From assembly GCF_050624435.1 (NCBI RefSeq), contig NW_027459443.1, positions 5,001-69,000 of the forward strand: a stretch of DNA of 64,000 nucleotides. Reading direction: 5' to 3'. Shown here piece after piece: positions 48,880-60,799 of this stretch (the first letter of the stretch is position 1; every line of letters begins with the position of its first letter). Source of the stretch: Tenrec ecaudatus. Lineage: Eukaryota > Chordata > Mammalia > Afrosoricida > Tenrecidae. The translations under genes were made by a program, and so were the position numbers. The notes under the pieces are model-generated. The model did not search any database, was not told where the DNA came from, and saw nothing but the letters and a program-made list of their open reading frames with translations.

Positions 48880-49753
48880 CGTAGTCTTTGAGTTTTTCCT
48901 GTCTGGGAAGACTCTAACTTCTCCATCTATCTTGATAATTTGGCTGGATAGAGTATTCTTGGGTTTGTGTTATTTTCTTCAATTTCTCCTCTTCACAGTG
49001 TCCGCTGATTGGTCTCAACAGACTCTTGTTTGAGTTCCTTTATAGGTAACTGTTTCTATTTTCCCTTGCTGCTCTTATGAGGCTGTCCTTTTCCTCTAAG
49101 TTGGATAGAATAGCTGTTATATGCCTTGGTGATTTCTTCTTGGGAATTCAGTCCAGCTGGTGTTATTTTGGCCTCCTGAATAGTTGCCTAGTTTTCATTT
49201 ATTAATCTGGAGAAGTTTTCCCCTAAGAATTTCTACACTATTTATTATGCCATTGACTCTTTTGTTGTGCCTTGTTCAGGTAGTTCAATTATTCAGATGT
49301 TGTTCTTCATAGCATCAAACATGGCTCTCAGCTTTTCTTCAGTTTCTTTGATTATCTTGGCTAACTGCCTTTCCCATTTGCTGAAGTCTGCCTGTTTATC
49401 CTCTAGGCCACTGGTGCAATTCTCTGCCTCATCAAGTCTTTTGGAGAAGTCTGTGAATTCACTACTGGATTTGGTTATCTTGTCCCTGAGGTCTTTTATT
49501 TCCCTTTGGTGCGTGGCCTTTATCTCCTCTATCATTTCATCCTTTTTTTATATTGCTTCCCTCATATTCTGTATAACTCCAAGCAGAAATCCTGAAGATT
49601 GCTTTCTGTTTGCAGATCAATGTCTGCTTCTACTATACATGTCATTATGTTCAGGACTTCTGGCATTGCCTTTTGTTTCTCCTGTTTTTTCATTGAGGTT
49701 TTTGTGGCTGGTTGCTGTTTGTGTTGTGTTGTTTTAGAAGAGCCTGGTGCCAT
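48880..49753 (-). pseudogene. L1 ORF1, frameshifted
   Basis: Starts MAPGSSKTTQHKQQPATKTS, very close to the start of the ORF1 at 22357. The coiled coil has HQREIKDLRDKITKSSSEFT and EDKQADFSKWERQLAKIIKE (49535-49293). The C-terminal domain (48880-49290) is recognisable but out of frame. Not functional. Confidence 0.88.
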
Positions 49754-50999
49754 TTTTCAGAAAGTCAACAAGCACTGGTCTCCTACTTTGGAAAACTCAT
49801 TGGAGTGCGTCATTGAACTGCCTGCAGCTAAATGTACTAGGTCAGGCTACCACTTTTTCCTCCTGTGGTTTTACTCCTTACCTAGCCAACCCGTATCCTG
49901 TTATTTAGAGGTTACGTTGGATGGTCCTCTCATGGGACTCTGGTTGGGTGATTGTGGACTGGGGAGGATGACACTGCACTGGATGATCTTACAGGAAGCC
50001 ATGGTGGTGTGGCCCACAGCGGCTTGGAACACCTCAGGGGAAGTGCGGGGGTGCTTCCTGCAGCGGGATTGCCACATAGTGTTGATGGGTGTGCCCACTT
50101 TAGTGTAGAGCACTGCAGATAACAGACGGAATTGTTCTAGTAGCAAGATCTCCCATATAGGTCACACAGATGCTCCCACAGCAGTATGGCACACTGGAGA
50201 GGGCTCACACAGAGCTGTCTTAAGTTGTGTAAAGCACGGCAGCAAGTAGGAGGAAGTTCCCTCAGCCATGTGGGACCACAGAGGATGGGGAGGGGCCCAG
50301 GGACCCTCCCAGCCACATGGTGCACCGTGGAGGGTGGTTGGGATTTCCATCATCTGCTTACAGGGCTTTGGAGGGTTGATGGGAGTTCTCCTAGATGTTT
50401 TAAGGGGAGATTCCCCCATTTGAGGTGTGGCAGAAGACAGGCAAGATTTCCCCAGCTGCTTGTAAGGCTACAGAGGGCAAGTGGGCAGGAGCTGCCCCAG
50501 CTGAGTGGAGGATGGATGCAGTTGCTCTAGGCAAAGAGCAGTGACCTGGAGCCCAGCAGTGACATGTGAAAGGAAAGACAAGAAAGAAAAAAGACCAGGT
50601 GGTGGGTACCGAGGCCAATTAGACTGTGGAAGAAGGGAGAGAGAAATAACAGCCCCAGTCACCTGACTGTGGGGCTGGAGGGGTTTAAACCCTGCTGAAA
50701 GGCAGCAGTAAGCTGTGGTTGTGTTGAAGTTAAGCCTTTGTGCTGGCCAAGAGAGCTCAGATCCAGCCGAGACTGTGGCAGGGGAAAGGCTAAGCCATAG
50801 CCAACCTCTACAGTAGTAGCCCAAACCCCACAGCTCTTCAAGACCTAGTGTCTGCTCATCTTTAAGATGCTCTGCCTGTGACCCAGAAGAGTGATATTTC
50901 CCTCTCAGTGACTCTCCTCCACTGATTTCTGCAGAGTCCCTCTGGAATGCTACTCCATCACCATCTTGCCACACAGACCTATTCATCTTTTTCTTATTG

Positions 51000-52075
51000 A
51001 AGTGTTTCAATTACGTATATCATTGCCAAAATCTTTTTCCTAATCTGTAGATAACATTTTTACTTTTTTGATGAAGTTTTTGTTTTACTTTTCTTAAGTC
51101 CCAGACTTCAATTTTGTCTTCTGTTACGTGTGTATCCTTCATTAATATTTGACATTTTGTGTATCCCCTGCAATAGGACTCTTAAGTTTGTCCATGTTTT
51201 CTCATTGATTTTCTGGTATTTATTTTTAGATATTTGATCCATATTATATGTTTTTGTGGGGGTGTGGGGCATTAGTCTTATTTAATTATTCTGCAAGTCG
51301 AAATCCAATTTTTCCTGCACCATTTGTTAAAGAGACTCATCTTTATGTGGTTATTGTAAATGGTATTGATTCCTTGTTTTCTTTTCCGGAGTTATCTTTG
51401 TTAGTATGCAAGAATCCTGTTGATTATTATATGTCAATTTTGTTTCCTGCCATGTTGCCAAATCTTTTTATATTTTCTAGCAATATTTTTGTTGAGCCTT
51501 TGGTGCCTTCTATGTATAGAATCAGATCATCTGCAAATAGTGACAGTTTTACTTCTTTGCCCATTTGGATTTTTGAAACTTCTTTTTGTGTCCTGATAGC
51601 TCTGGCTAACTTCCAGTACAATGTTGAATAAGAGTGTTAATAAGGAGCATTGTTGTGTATTTCCATCTGAAAGAGGAATGAGTGCTTTCAGTTTCTCCCT
51701 ATTGAGTAAGATGCTGGCAGTTGGTTTTTCATATATGTCCCTGATTTCATTGAGAATTTCCCTTCGAATCCTATTTTTTAGTATTTGTATCTAGAATGGC
51801 TGTTAGATATTATCAAATACCTTTTCTGAATCAATTGAAATGCTCATGTGGTTGTTTTTCTTTTTTATATGGTAGATCACATTCATTATTTTTCTCATTT
51901 CAAACCATCTTTGCATCCCTGGAACCAATCTCACCTGCTGTGGTTCTTTTGCTTAGCTTTTTGATAGATTGTTGGATTCTGTTGGCCAGGATTTTGAGAT
52001 TTTGCCCCTATATTCATAAGGGATATTGGTTTACAGTTTTGTTTTGTTTGAAATATTTATTTCTGTTGACAAATA
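51000..52075 (-). mobile_element. Older L1 (L1M-like) reverse transcriptase and 3' part
   Basis: The minus strand has [20 protein letters not shown] (51427-51621), the catalytic FADD region of L1 reverse transcriptase. Upstream (about 51870-51780) a decayed 'ISID-EK' motif can be read. Older than the L1 next to it, and lacking endonuclease at this spot. Confidence 0.85.
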
Positions 52076-52259
52076 AATGAAATTTTGTCTTAAAGCATGG
52101 TGCAGCATGGGTAACAATGTTCACTCACGGTACTCACATGTGGGTGTATCTGCATGTGGGCGGACCCACCTAGAGACAGATAGAGGAGCGGTGTCTTGGT
52201 TCCTAAGAACATTGGTAACACAGAAAAATATGAGAAAAAAGACAAAAAGGATGGTAATA

Positions 52260-52770
52260 GAAATAAATTAATAAAAATATCTATTAAAGGCAACAAAAGA
52301 GAGACAATGGGAAGAAAACATAAAATTTAAATTTACAAGACATATTTTTGTTTTAAATTCTATACCATTGGCTAAATTAACTACACTATCAATAAAATTG
52401 CCTTATGCCCAAGGGGATGATTGATAATGTTCTCTAACAGAAAATAACAATTATATCTCTGAGGTGAACCAGAGCCAGATGAACCATAAATATGTGAATG
52501 GATTTTGAGCTTGCACTTAATTCTAGCCTCAATCTAAGTACAATTAGTTCTTATGAAATGGCCTTATTTGATGCTCGTCCTCATGAAGAAATCACTCAAG
52601 ACATGAATGCTATAGGAAAGTGTAATGAAGAAACTAGATGGTGCCCACCTATCAGAAAAAAATAGCCTCTGGGGTCTTAAAAGCTGGTCTTAAACAGCCA
52701 TCTAAGTGAGGGATCAACTAAGTCCATGTGGAAGAAGCACACCAGCCTGTAACATCCTAGGATTTTAACT
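52260..52770 (+). mobile_element. L1 3' UTR fragment
   Basis: Forward version of the older 3' UTR: 'attttgagcttgcacttaat', 'ctcatgaagaaatcact', 'gtccatgtggaagaagcaca' and 'ccagcctgtaacatcc'. It is inserted in the opposite direction between two reverse L1 blocks. Confidence 0.75.
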
Positions 52771-53289
52771 CATGAAATTCAAATCTGAAGGAGGGAATGA
52801 TATCAGCTTCAATTATGAACACCTGGTTTTAAGGTTGTGGATAACATTTGCAAGCTCTGGGGAATCCTCTCTGACCAGAGCCATGGGATGTGAACAGCCC
52901 TGTTATCAGACAGATAACATTGTAAAATTGGTTATTACAGATGTATTTAAGTTAAAATTTATACATCTCCCTTTTGACTCATTTTAAATATATTCCAGTT
53001 CTTTTAACCTCTGCTTTCTTTTCTAGAGCTTTTTTAATCTGTTTTCTTTGTTATTGTTGTTAGGCTTTTAAAAATACATTTTTCTGTATATGAAATCCAG
53101 GATAACTAAATCTATATAGACAATGGTTTTGGGGGCTATGGCAGGGGAGGTTGGGGGAAATAACATGAATACAATAAAGAAAAAATGTTCTAAAATTGAT
53201 TGTGGTGATAATGATTATTACAATTTATCTTAATATAATTGAGCTATTGTATGACATGTGAGTCATATGCCAATAAAAGTGTTTTTGTA
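52771..53289. other. Unclassified sequence between L1 blocks
   Basis: AT-rich and without a recognised feature. Confidence 0.35.
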
Positions 53290-53960
53290 AATGAATTAAA
53301 ACAATTTTTCCAAGCTGTTCTCAGCCTGCTAATTGTTTCTGTCTTGGAAATTTCAACGACAATATGTTCCAGTGTTTTCTTTTGGGATCTGTGGTGTTTT
53401 GGGTTCTCTCTGCTTCCTGGAGAATTATTTTCTCCTCCTCTGTTCTGTTAAGGAAGTATTATTCCGGAATTTCTTATATGGATAGAATCCCACTTCATTC
53501 TTATGTTTTCTTCAGATTCTTTTGTTCTTTTAGCTGATTGTATCACTCATAAATTGGAGTTAAGAGATATGCCTTCAAACTCACCAATTCAGCTTTCCAT
53601 TTCTTCAATTCTCTTACTCTGTTCTTCTAAATTGTTGCCTAATTCTCTTATCTTAATATTTTCTGCATTTCTTTTTAGAGGTTTTTGTTGAAGATATCTA
53701 GCTTTTCTATTCTGACCATTGTTCTCGCAAACTCTTTGTTGAAAGTACATGACAACATTTTTCTGAATTCAATTTATGATAGTTTCAGAGCCTGTTCTTT
53801 TTAAGAAAATTCCTTGAGATCTGAGTGTTGTTCATTTGTTAATCCTTCTTCTGATGAATCAGGAGTGACTGCTGCCACTGCAGCATCGTGGCCGGGTATT
53901 ACGGTTGGGAGGGCTGCTAGATTTTGTGGGAGTCGATGACTTTGTTGAGTAGTGCCAGAA
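53290..53960 (-). mobile_element. HAL1/L1 ORF1-like fragment
   Basis: Same type as 15500-16150: 'gtggtgttttgggttctctc', 'cttctaaattgttgcctaatt' and 'gtttttgttgaagatatcta'. The minus strand encodes a decayed coiled coil. Confidence 0.55.
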
Positions 53961-54479
53961 ATGAATAATAGAAGAGGGACGGGGGAGGGAAAAAAGGCTT
54001 TGGGCAGTAAAAGGCTGTACTAAGAAAAGTTGGGAGGGGGAGGAACACTGTACTTGAGTGTATTCTTCCCTAAGGCCAAGAGCTTCTTAACATAGTCCGT
54101 CAAAGCACAGGCAATCTTCAGGAAAACCATCATGGTGCCAAGTTTGTCCTTGGGATAGCCTAGGCTGGTCCTTTGGGACCTATGCTCCGGGAACTGTGCA
54201 GGCCAGCTTGCTTGGAGAGCTGGAAGCCACATGGGACCTGCGTGCTTATTACACGTGAAGCTTTGGACCCTGCTCACAATGATAGTCTTTGAGGAGTGGA
54301 GCTGGGTTGCTGTAGCCAGCAGTGCAGAATGGAGCTACAGATGGGTAGCAGGAGACCACTGGGCGCCTCTTCAGTGGACCTGCTCTTTCCTTCCCTTCTC
54401 TGCTTGCTCCCACAGTCTCTGATATATGGAAGCCTCCTTTTACTTCACTTTCAAGCCATTGTCTGAGATCACAGGCCAC
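53961..54479. other. Unclassified sequence, possibly 5' part of the HAL1-like element
   Basis: More G+C-rich than its surroundings. No exon with splice sites and known homology. Confidence 0.35.
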
Positions 54480-56450
54480 CTGTCTTTTCTTAGGGCCTAG
54501 TCTATCCTGGTTGTTACATAAGGATCTACCTGTGTGTATGTGTTCAGTTGGACATGTTCTAGTCCCCTTTCTTTAATGTTTTTAAAAGTTTCTATAGAAC
54601 TGGTGTCAGCACTTCTGAATTTTTTATGAAATATCCCAGTGAAGCCATCTTGCCATTGATTTTCTTTTTATATATATTTTTGGCCTTTTTTGAAGGGGTG
54701 GAGCAGGGGGTTAATCACATTCTGAATTGCTTATTTCATAATTACTCTGCTTAAACCTATTTCTATTCATATTAGTTTAGGTATGTCGTATATTTTCAGG
54801 AATTTGTCCCATTCATCTGCACTTTCAAATCTGTTGCAGTTCTTTTTCATAGTGTTATGATTCTTTATTCAATGAATATGTTGTGTTGTCTCCAGATTCA
54901 TTTCTTTTGATTATTTGCCCTCCACCCCCCCCCCCCCCCAGTATATCCAGTAGTTTGTTTCAGTGATCCTTTTCAAAGAACCAACTTCTGGTTTGATTGA
55001 TTTTTTTCTGTTGTTTAACTGTATTCTATTGCATTTCTTTCTCACTGGTATTTATTATTCATTTCAGCTAGTATCTTTGGCCTCTTGCTCTTCCTTTCCT
55101 TTTTGTTCAAGTTTTCATTTAAACAATTGATTTTCATCCATCTTTTTAAATATGGGCATGTATTGCTATGAATTTCCCTCTGAGAATGGTTTGTGCTGTG
55201 TCCCAAAGGATTTGGTATGTTGTGCTTTCCTTTATATTTGATACCAAGTATATTTTTATTTCACTTTTAATTTTTTACATAGAGAAATTGTTTTCTAGTC
55301 GTACAATATTTAATTTTGGTATAATAATAATTATTCATTTTTATTCTTCCTGTGATTGATTTCTTACTTCATACCATTATGGTCAGAAAGTATGCTTTGT
55401 ATGATTTTAATGTTTTAAAACTTGAGATTTGTGGCCTAATCTGTAGTTGGTTCTGGAAAAATTATCCTGTGAAAATGTCTGCTGATGATGGATGGAGTGT
55501 TCTAAGTTAAATTGGCTTATGATTTTCTTTATGTTCTTAATGTCCTTATTGATTCACTTTTTAAATGTTCTGTCGAGAACTGAAATTGAAGGTTTCAAAT
55601 CTACAAATATTAATAGCGGCACTGTAATTTTTTTTCTTTGATATTAGTGTTTGTGTCATGTTTTTGGACAGGTTAGGTGAATATATGCTAATAATTGTTG
55701 TATCTTCTTGAAGTATTAGCCCTTTTATTATGTAATAGCCTTTATCAGTATGACCACACTCCTTTTTTTGGGTGCTGGTTGCACGGAACATTTTTTCCAT
55801 CCTTTATTTTCAGTCAGTTTGTGTCCTAATGTGAATGTGTGTTTTGTGTAGGTAACAAAAGATGAATCATGTTTTTTATCCAGTTTATCACTCTGCCTTT
55901 TGTGTCAATATTTTGGCTATTTACATTTTCTTCATTCTTTTAGCTAATTGGGTTTTGAGTTTCTTTTATCTGGTTTCTCTTTTTATCAATTTTCCTGTTA
56001 TTTTTTGTATTTAGCATCTTTTGTTATGAGCTTTAATTCCTCTTTACATATTCTCTTAGTGGTTACTACAAATATTATACTATACAACATGCAATTACAG
56101 TAACATTTAGCATGCAATCAACAATGAATGTGAAATATTAAGTATTCCTGGTTTACTGTTCCCTCTCCTTTTTCTGTTGGTGAACCTCCAGTGACAGTAA
56201 TGTACACCCTACATCCAGTAGTCGTAATATGTACTTATTTTCTGAGATCTCTGTCTGACTCCTTCCTCCCCCTTTGTGTACATTTGAGTGTTTGATTAAT
56301 GTTCTTTCCTTTCCATTTAGAAAACTTCCTTAAGTACATGTAGGGCTGGTCTGGTATTGCCAAATTCCCAAGGCTTCTGGTTATTTGGGACTCTTCTTCC
56401 CTGTTTCAAAGAAATGCCTTGACTTAGTGCTTTTCTGTTGTTTCCTTTTT
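54480..56450 (-). mobile_element. Older L1 (L1M-like) endonuclease region
   Basis: The minus strand at 55800-55561 reads DKGYYIIKGLILQEDTTIIS and IYSPNLSKNMTQTLISKK, the usual 'IYAPN' part of L1 endonuclease. Around 55480 RLGHKSQVLKH can be read. 55850-56400 is the region between ORF1 and ORF2, with 'ttaagtacatgtagggctgg'. It may be the other half of the L1 at 51000-52075, parted by later insertions. Confidence 0.8.
54924..54939. repeat. Poly-C run
   Basis: About 15 consecutive C, or one A/C change from it, within the L1 block. Confidence 0.9.
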
Positions 56451-56504
56451 AATTAAAGTAGGGCGATGCCATCTATCGGTTGGCGTGTGTCACATATTGG
56501 TATA

Positions 56505-56730
56505 AGGAGCCCTGGTGGTGCAGATTGGTGTGATACTGCTAACCACAAGTCAGCAATTCACATCCATCTTTCTCTGTAGGGGAAAGATCAAGCTATTGCT
56601 CCCATAAACATGTACGCTCTCAGAACTCTAGGGTAAAAAAAGAAACCAAGAAACCATGGGGAGCAGTTTTACTCTTCCCATAGGGACACGAACAGTCAGA
56701 ATCAACTTGAAGGCAGTGGGTTTTTACCTG
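56505..56730 (+). mobile_element. AfroSINE (forward, complete)
   Basis: 'aaggagccctggtggtgcag' is the intact SINE start. Then 'gctaaccacaagtcagcaat' (box B region) and the tail 'agtcagaatcaacttgaagg'. Confidence 0.92.
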
Positions 56731-57892
56731 TTGTTATGGAATTAAAGAATTTCCGATTTATTACCAAAGGTTTATAATTCATTACTGTGCTTAGATTTCT
56801 GGTGTTCAAATTGTGCCAGACAGGTCAACCTATCTGCTAAGTTTTTGCACTGCACCATCATTGTTTTGGTTGTTTTATTACGTGGTTCCTGAGATACTCC
56901 AGATTTACCTTGTACATTGCTGCCATTTACCCCAGAATCTGCCATTTCTCCAATGACTGCCGGTTCATTTGACAAGAGAATGATTCTTGAGGTCGATTAG
57001 GTTACCAGATGGGCTCATTGCTACAGGGATATCCTTGCTTGTTGGCTGAACTCAGTGTCTTACACTCATTCTACAGAAGGAGAAATAGCATGACCTTTCC
57101 CCCTGCGTAGCGCCCATTCTTTTCCAAATTTTAGCGTAAAGTTTCACTGTAATTTACAATGCATATTGCAAAGCACAACAACCATGCTTCTTCCCTTTGT
57201 CGCTGAATTTTCCTCCAATTTAGCTATCATTTTAACTTTCTCTTTCTCTCAGCTGGTAATCTTTGTTTTCTCGATGAGGCTGCCCTTGGCAAATATAAGA
57301 TTTTAGTCAGATCGCTTTCAGTGGCAGTTTTTACTGCTATTGTGGACACTACAATGGATTTATCAAATGTTCTTTCTCTTTAAGCATCATTTCAGCTTTT
57401 TCTTTTTTTTCCCAACTGTCCATCTTGATTTTCCTGGTGAGGCTGCCTTTGATAAAAGGAAATATAAGATGGTAACCCGCTATCTTTGGTTTGATACTTT
57501 TTTCTGCTGTGTATTTTGCTGGACACCATAATGGCTTTCTGTGGCCTCTGTAAGAAACCCAGAGTCCTTTGTTCTTAATGCTGTGATAGACCTTAGTGGA
57601 CTTGCTACTTCACAAGACTTTCCCCAGATTCCTTATCACCTTCAACATCCACAGCCACCCACTTAAGCAAGTGATAACTTAAAAACAGTAGTCTGACTTC
57701 CATCCTTCCAGAGAGCCACCAAGTAGACGTGCTAAGGCCCTGCTGCTCCAGCTCAGGCTCCACACATCTCTACCAGTTGTAATGGACTATGCTCCTAGGT
57801 TTTGTGTTACTAAATCTCAAGACAGAGAGACTTCGACTCGGTGTATATCAGGCATCAGCTTTCTCACACTGCTGAGTGGTAGGGATGTGTCT
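56731..57892. other. Unclassified sequence
   Basis: 1.1 kb with no recognised exon. A minus-strand open frame at 56975-56772 (67 codons) has no resemblance I can name. Parallel wording at about 57230-57330 and 57400-57540 ('tttt-c-ga-gaggctgcc', 'aaatataaga', 'ggacac-a-aatgg') suggests a local duplication. Confidence 0.35.
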
Positions 57893-58096
57893 AAAGGAGT
57901 CCTAGTGGTACTTAGTGGCTATGTTTGGGTGCTGTTAAAATCTAGGTCAGTCGTTCAAACCCATCAGCCAGTCTGTGGGAGCGAGATGAAGCCGTCTGTT
58001 CCTGTAAAGATTTTCCACCTCAAAAACCGAAAGAAGTAGTTCTCTGCCCTATATGGTCGTTGTGAGTCAGAATCAACTTGTTATCAGCAGTGGACA
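57893..58096 (+). mobile_element. AfroSINE (forward)
   Basis: 'ggagtcctagtggtacttag' start, 'ggtcagtcgttcaaacccat' box B region, 'gagtcagaatcaacttgtta' tail. Confidence 0.88.
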
Positions 58097-58182
58097 TTTT
58101 CAGAATACCTATTTGGAATATAAGAAGAACCACACAAGAAGCAGGCCACCAGATAAATATGACTGTGGATGCTGCTTCCAAG

Positions 58183-58412
58183 ATCCGTGCTGCCCAGTGG
58201 AAAGGGAAATGAGCTGCAAGTGCACACAGTTGACGCATCCCACTGCCGACTGCGAGGCTGGCAGTTTGAGTCCACCCACATTGAAAGGGATATTGAAAGA
58301 AAGACCTGGTGATCTACTTCTGAAAAATCACCATTGAAAACCCTGTGAAGCACAGTTCTACCCTGACACCCATGGGATTGGTAGTACTACTCAACCGGGT
58401 GCCTAGCAAGAC
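58183..58412 (+). mobile_element. AfroSINE variant (forward)
   Basis: 'ggctggcagtttgagtccac' box B region, then 'gaaagacctggtgatctact' and 'gaaaaccctgtgaagcacag', the body type that carries the 'tggtgatc' segment, like 1828-1945 in reverse. Confidence 0.75.
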
Positions 58413-58457
58413 ACCATTCTTTGTGGGATTTTTCCTATTTTAATTACCATCCATTGC

Positions 58458-60780
58458 TTTTTATTTTTTTAATCATTTTACTGAGGGCTCGTACAACATT
58501 TATCACAATCCATACGTACATCCATTGTGTCAAGCACATTTGTACATTTCTTGCCATCATCATTCTCAAAATATTTCTTTCTGCTTGAGCCCTTGGTATC
58601 AGCTCCTCCTTTTTCCCCTCCCTCCTAACCCTTCTCCCTCATGAATCCTTGATAAATTTATAAATTATTATTATTTTGCCATGTCTTACACTGTCCAGCA
58701 TCTTCCTTCACCCACATTTCTGTTGTCTGTCCCCCAGGGGGTGGTTATATGTAGATCCTTGTGATCAGTTCCTGCTTTCTACCCCTCCGTCCCTCCACCC
58801 TCCCTGTTTCGCCGCTCTCACCACTGGTCCTGAGAGGGTCATCTGTCCTGGATTGCCTCTGTTTCCAGTTCCTGTGTGTACCAGTATACATCCTTTGGTC
58901 TAGCTGGATTTGTAAGGTAGAATTGGGATGATGATAGTGGGGAGGAGGAAGCATTGAAACTAGAGTAAAGTTGTATGTTTCATCATTGCTACACAGCACC
59001 TTGACTTGCTCATCTCCTCCCTGCGACCCTTCTGTGAGGGGATCTCCACTTGCCTACAGATGGGCTTTGGATCCCCACTCTGCACTGCCCCTCATTCACA
59101 GTGATAATAATATTTTTGTTCTTTGATGCCTGATACCTGAACCCATCAACATCTCATGATCACACAGGGTAGTGTGCTTCTTCCATGTGGGATTTATTGC
59201 TTCTCAGCTAAATGGCCTCTTTATTTTTAAGCCATTAAGACCCTAGGTGCTATATCTTTTGATAGCCAGGCACTACCAGCTTTCTTCACCACATTTGCTT
59301 ACGCACCTGTGTTGTCTTCAGCGATCGTGTTGGGAAGGTGAGCCTTATGGAATGCCAGTTTAATAGAACAAGTGTTCTTGCATTGAGGGAGTACTTGAGT
59401 AGAGGCCCAATGTCCATCTGCTACGTTAATACTATAAATATATGCACATAGATCGATTATTTCCCCATTGTCATATATAAATATGTTTGCATATGTACAT
59501 GCCTGTATTTAGACCTCTATAAATGTCCTTTGCCTTCTAGTTCTTTCCTCTATTTCCTTTTACTTTTATCTTGTCCCACTATCATGCTCAGCCTTCATTT
59601 GGGTTTCAGTAATTCCTCTCAGTTACATTACCCTTGAACAAGCCCTACCAGGCCTTTTACACCCTCCTCATCACTGATTTTGGATCACTTGTTATTCCAT
59701 TGTCCCTGGGATTTATTAACACCACTTCCTTTCCCCCACCTCTCCCTCTACTATGTCCCCTGGAACCTTCGGTCCTGTTGTTTTCTCCTCCAGATTGTTT
59801 ATCCAGACTCTTTTATCTAGACAGACCTGCAGAGATAATACTATGCACAAACCAAGACAGAGCAAAACAAAGCAACAAAAAAGAAAATAGTTCAAGGTCT
59901 ATTGACATTTAGGAGTGTTTTCTGGTGGAGTCTGATGGAGTGCCACACCATGGCCCCAAAGTCTATTTTTGGTATTCCCTCGAGACGTCCTTGCTCTGCT
60001 CCCCTTGCTGTTCTGTTGCACGCCTTTAGTGTTTTGCCTCGGTGTGGTGGGGTCTGATCAGGCATAATTCCCTCACTGTGTATCCAGTGTTGTCCCCTAT
60101 AGGGCTATGGGCCAGTGAGGGATGTCATGTCTCATAGTGGGGTTGACCATATGGCCCTCTCTAGCTATTGGCTGCTCTGAGCAGGGATATCATCTTCAAG
60201 TCTTGGTGGGCCAGGATGTGCTCCACTCTCTCTTCCTCCCCCCTCATTTGCTCCTGTGTGCTCTGATCAGACATGTCCCTCTCCCTGAGCTGTAGCTTCA
60301 GTGCTGCCCCTAAGGTAAATTCTTCAGGGGGCAGGGGTGGTTGTCCACATAGTTGGGATTGGGGCCTGTCTCTCAGACCCCTCTACTGGTTCCCTGCTTC
60401 ATGCCAGTATGTTGCATTCACATCTTAGAGCACCGCTTTGTAGTCTGGTCCCTCTTTCCCTGAGAAGATATGAATAATACACTCCCCTTGGGGGAGTTAG
60501 TGCCCTGTTCCCCAACTACTCATTTGTTTTTGTTTTTTCTCTCTTTCCCCTTCCTTTTTAGTTGTCTACCATATGTATTCCTGGATTTGGTCTGGTCCCT
60601 GCCATACTCCCTGAACCTGAACCCAGGAATGTTTATATACAATAGTTTTTTCCCTAAGCCCGTTTTGCACTTTTTTTTTTTAAGCTTTCCTCATCAGACT
60701 CATATAGTACTTCTCATTTTCTGCTTGGCTTACTTCGCTTAGTATAATTTCCTCCAATTCTTTCCAATGTGCTTCATGCA
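58458..60780 (-). mobile_element. L1 3' UTR, array member 1
   Basis: Reverse oriented, about 2.3 kb. It starts with a T-rich tail and 'atcattttactgagggctcg' and covers the complete long 3' UTR to about 60680. It then has 'gcttggcttacttcgcttag', an L1M-like 3' UTR segment nearer the coding end. No ORF2 remains. One copy of the 245-base unit lies at about 59095-59340. Confidence 0.9.
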
Positions 60781-60799
60781 TTCATCATTACTTTTTTTC

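Larger units (their letters stand above)
46905..50975 (-). mobile_element. L1 with both ends but no reverse transcriptase
   Basis: About 4.1 kb, reverse oriented. From its 5' end: 'ggcaagatggtgatggagta' (near 50970), a 5' UTR to about 49755, ORF1 (about 49753-48880), a spacer (48880-48650), the ORF2 endonuclease (about 48650-47540), and the linker before the reverse transcriptase. It stops at LYSNEFNSF (about 47400). The next sequence, from about 47342 down, is the terminal 430 bases of the 3' UTR. Roughly 2-3 kb (reverse transcriptase, C-terminus, most of the 3' UTR) is absent. Confidence 0.82.

Noticed and set aside
49599-50108. 169-codon open frame on the + strand
   Set aside because: Antisense to the L1 ORF1 start and 5' UTR. 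No homology recognised.
50468-51010. 180-codon open frame on the minus strand
   Set aside because: It covers the L1 5' UTR start and runs past the element's 5' end into flanking sequence. It is pyrimidine-rich, and its frame is not the one shared by the other copies.
56772-56975. 67-codon minus-strand frame MSNEPAVIGEMADSG...
   Set aside because: Looks protein-like in composition, but no family was recognised and no flanking evidence supports a gene or transposon; left as unclassified.
58053-58337. 94-codon + strand open frame
   Set aside because: Crosses from one AfroSINE tail into another SINE; no coding signal.
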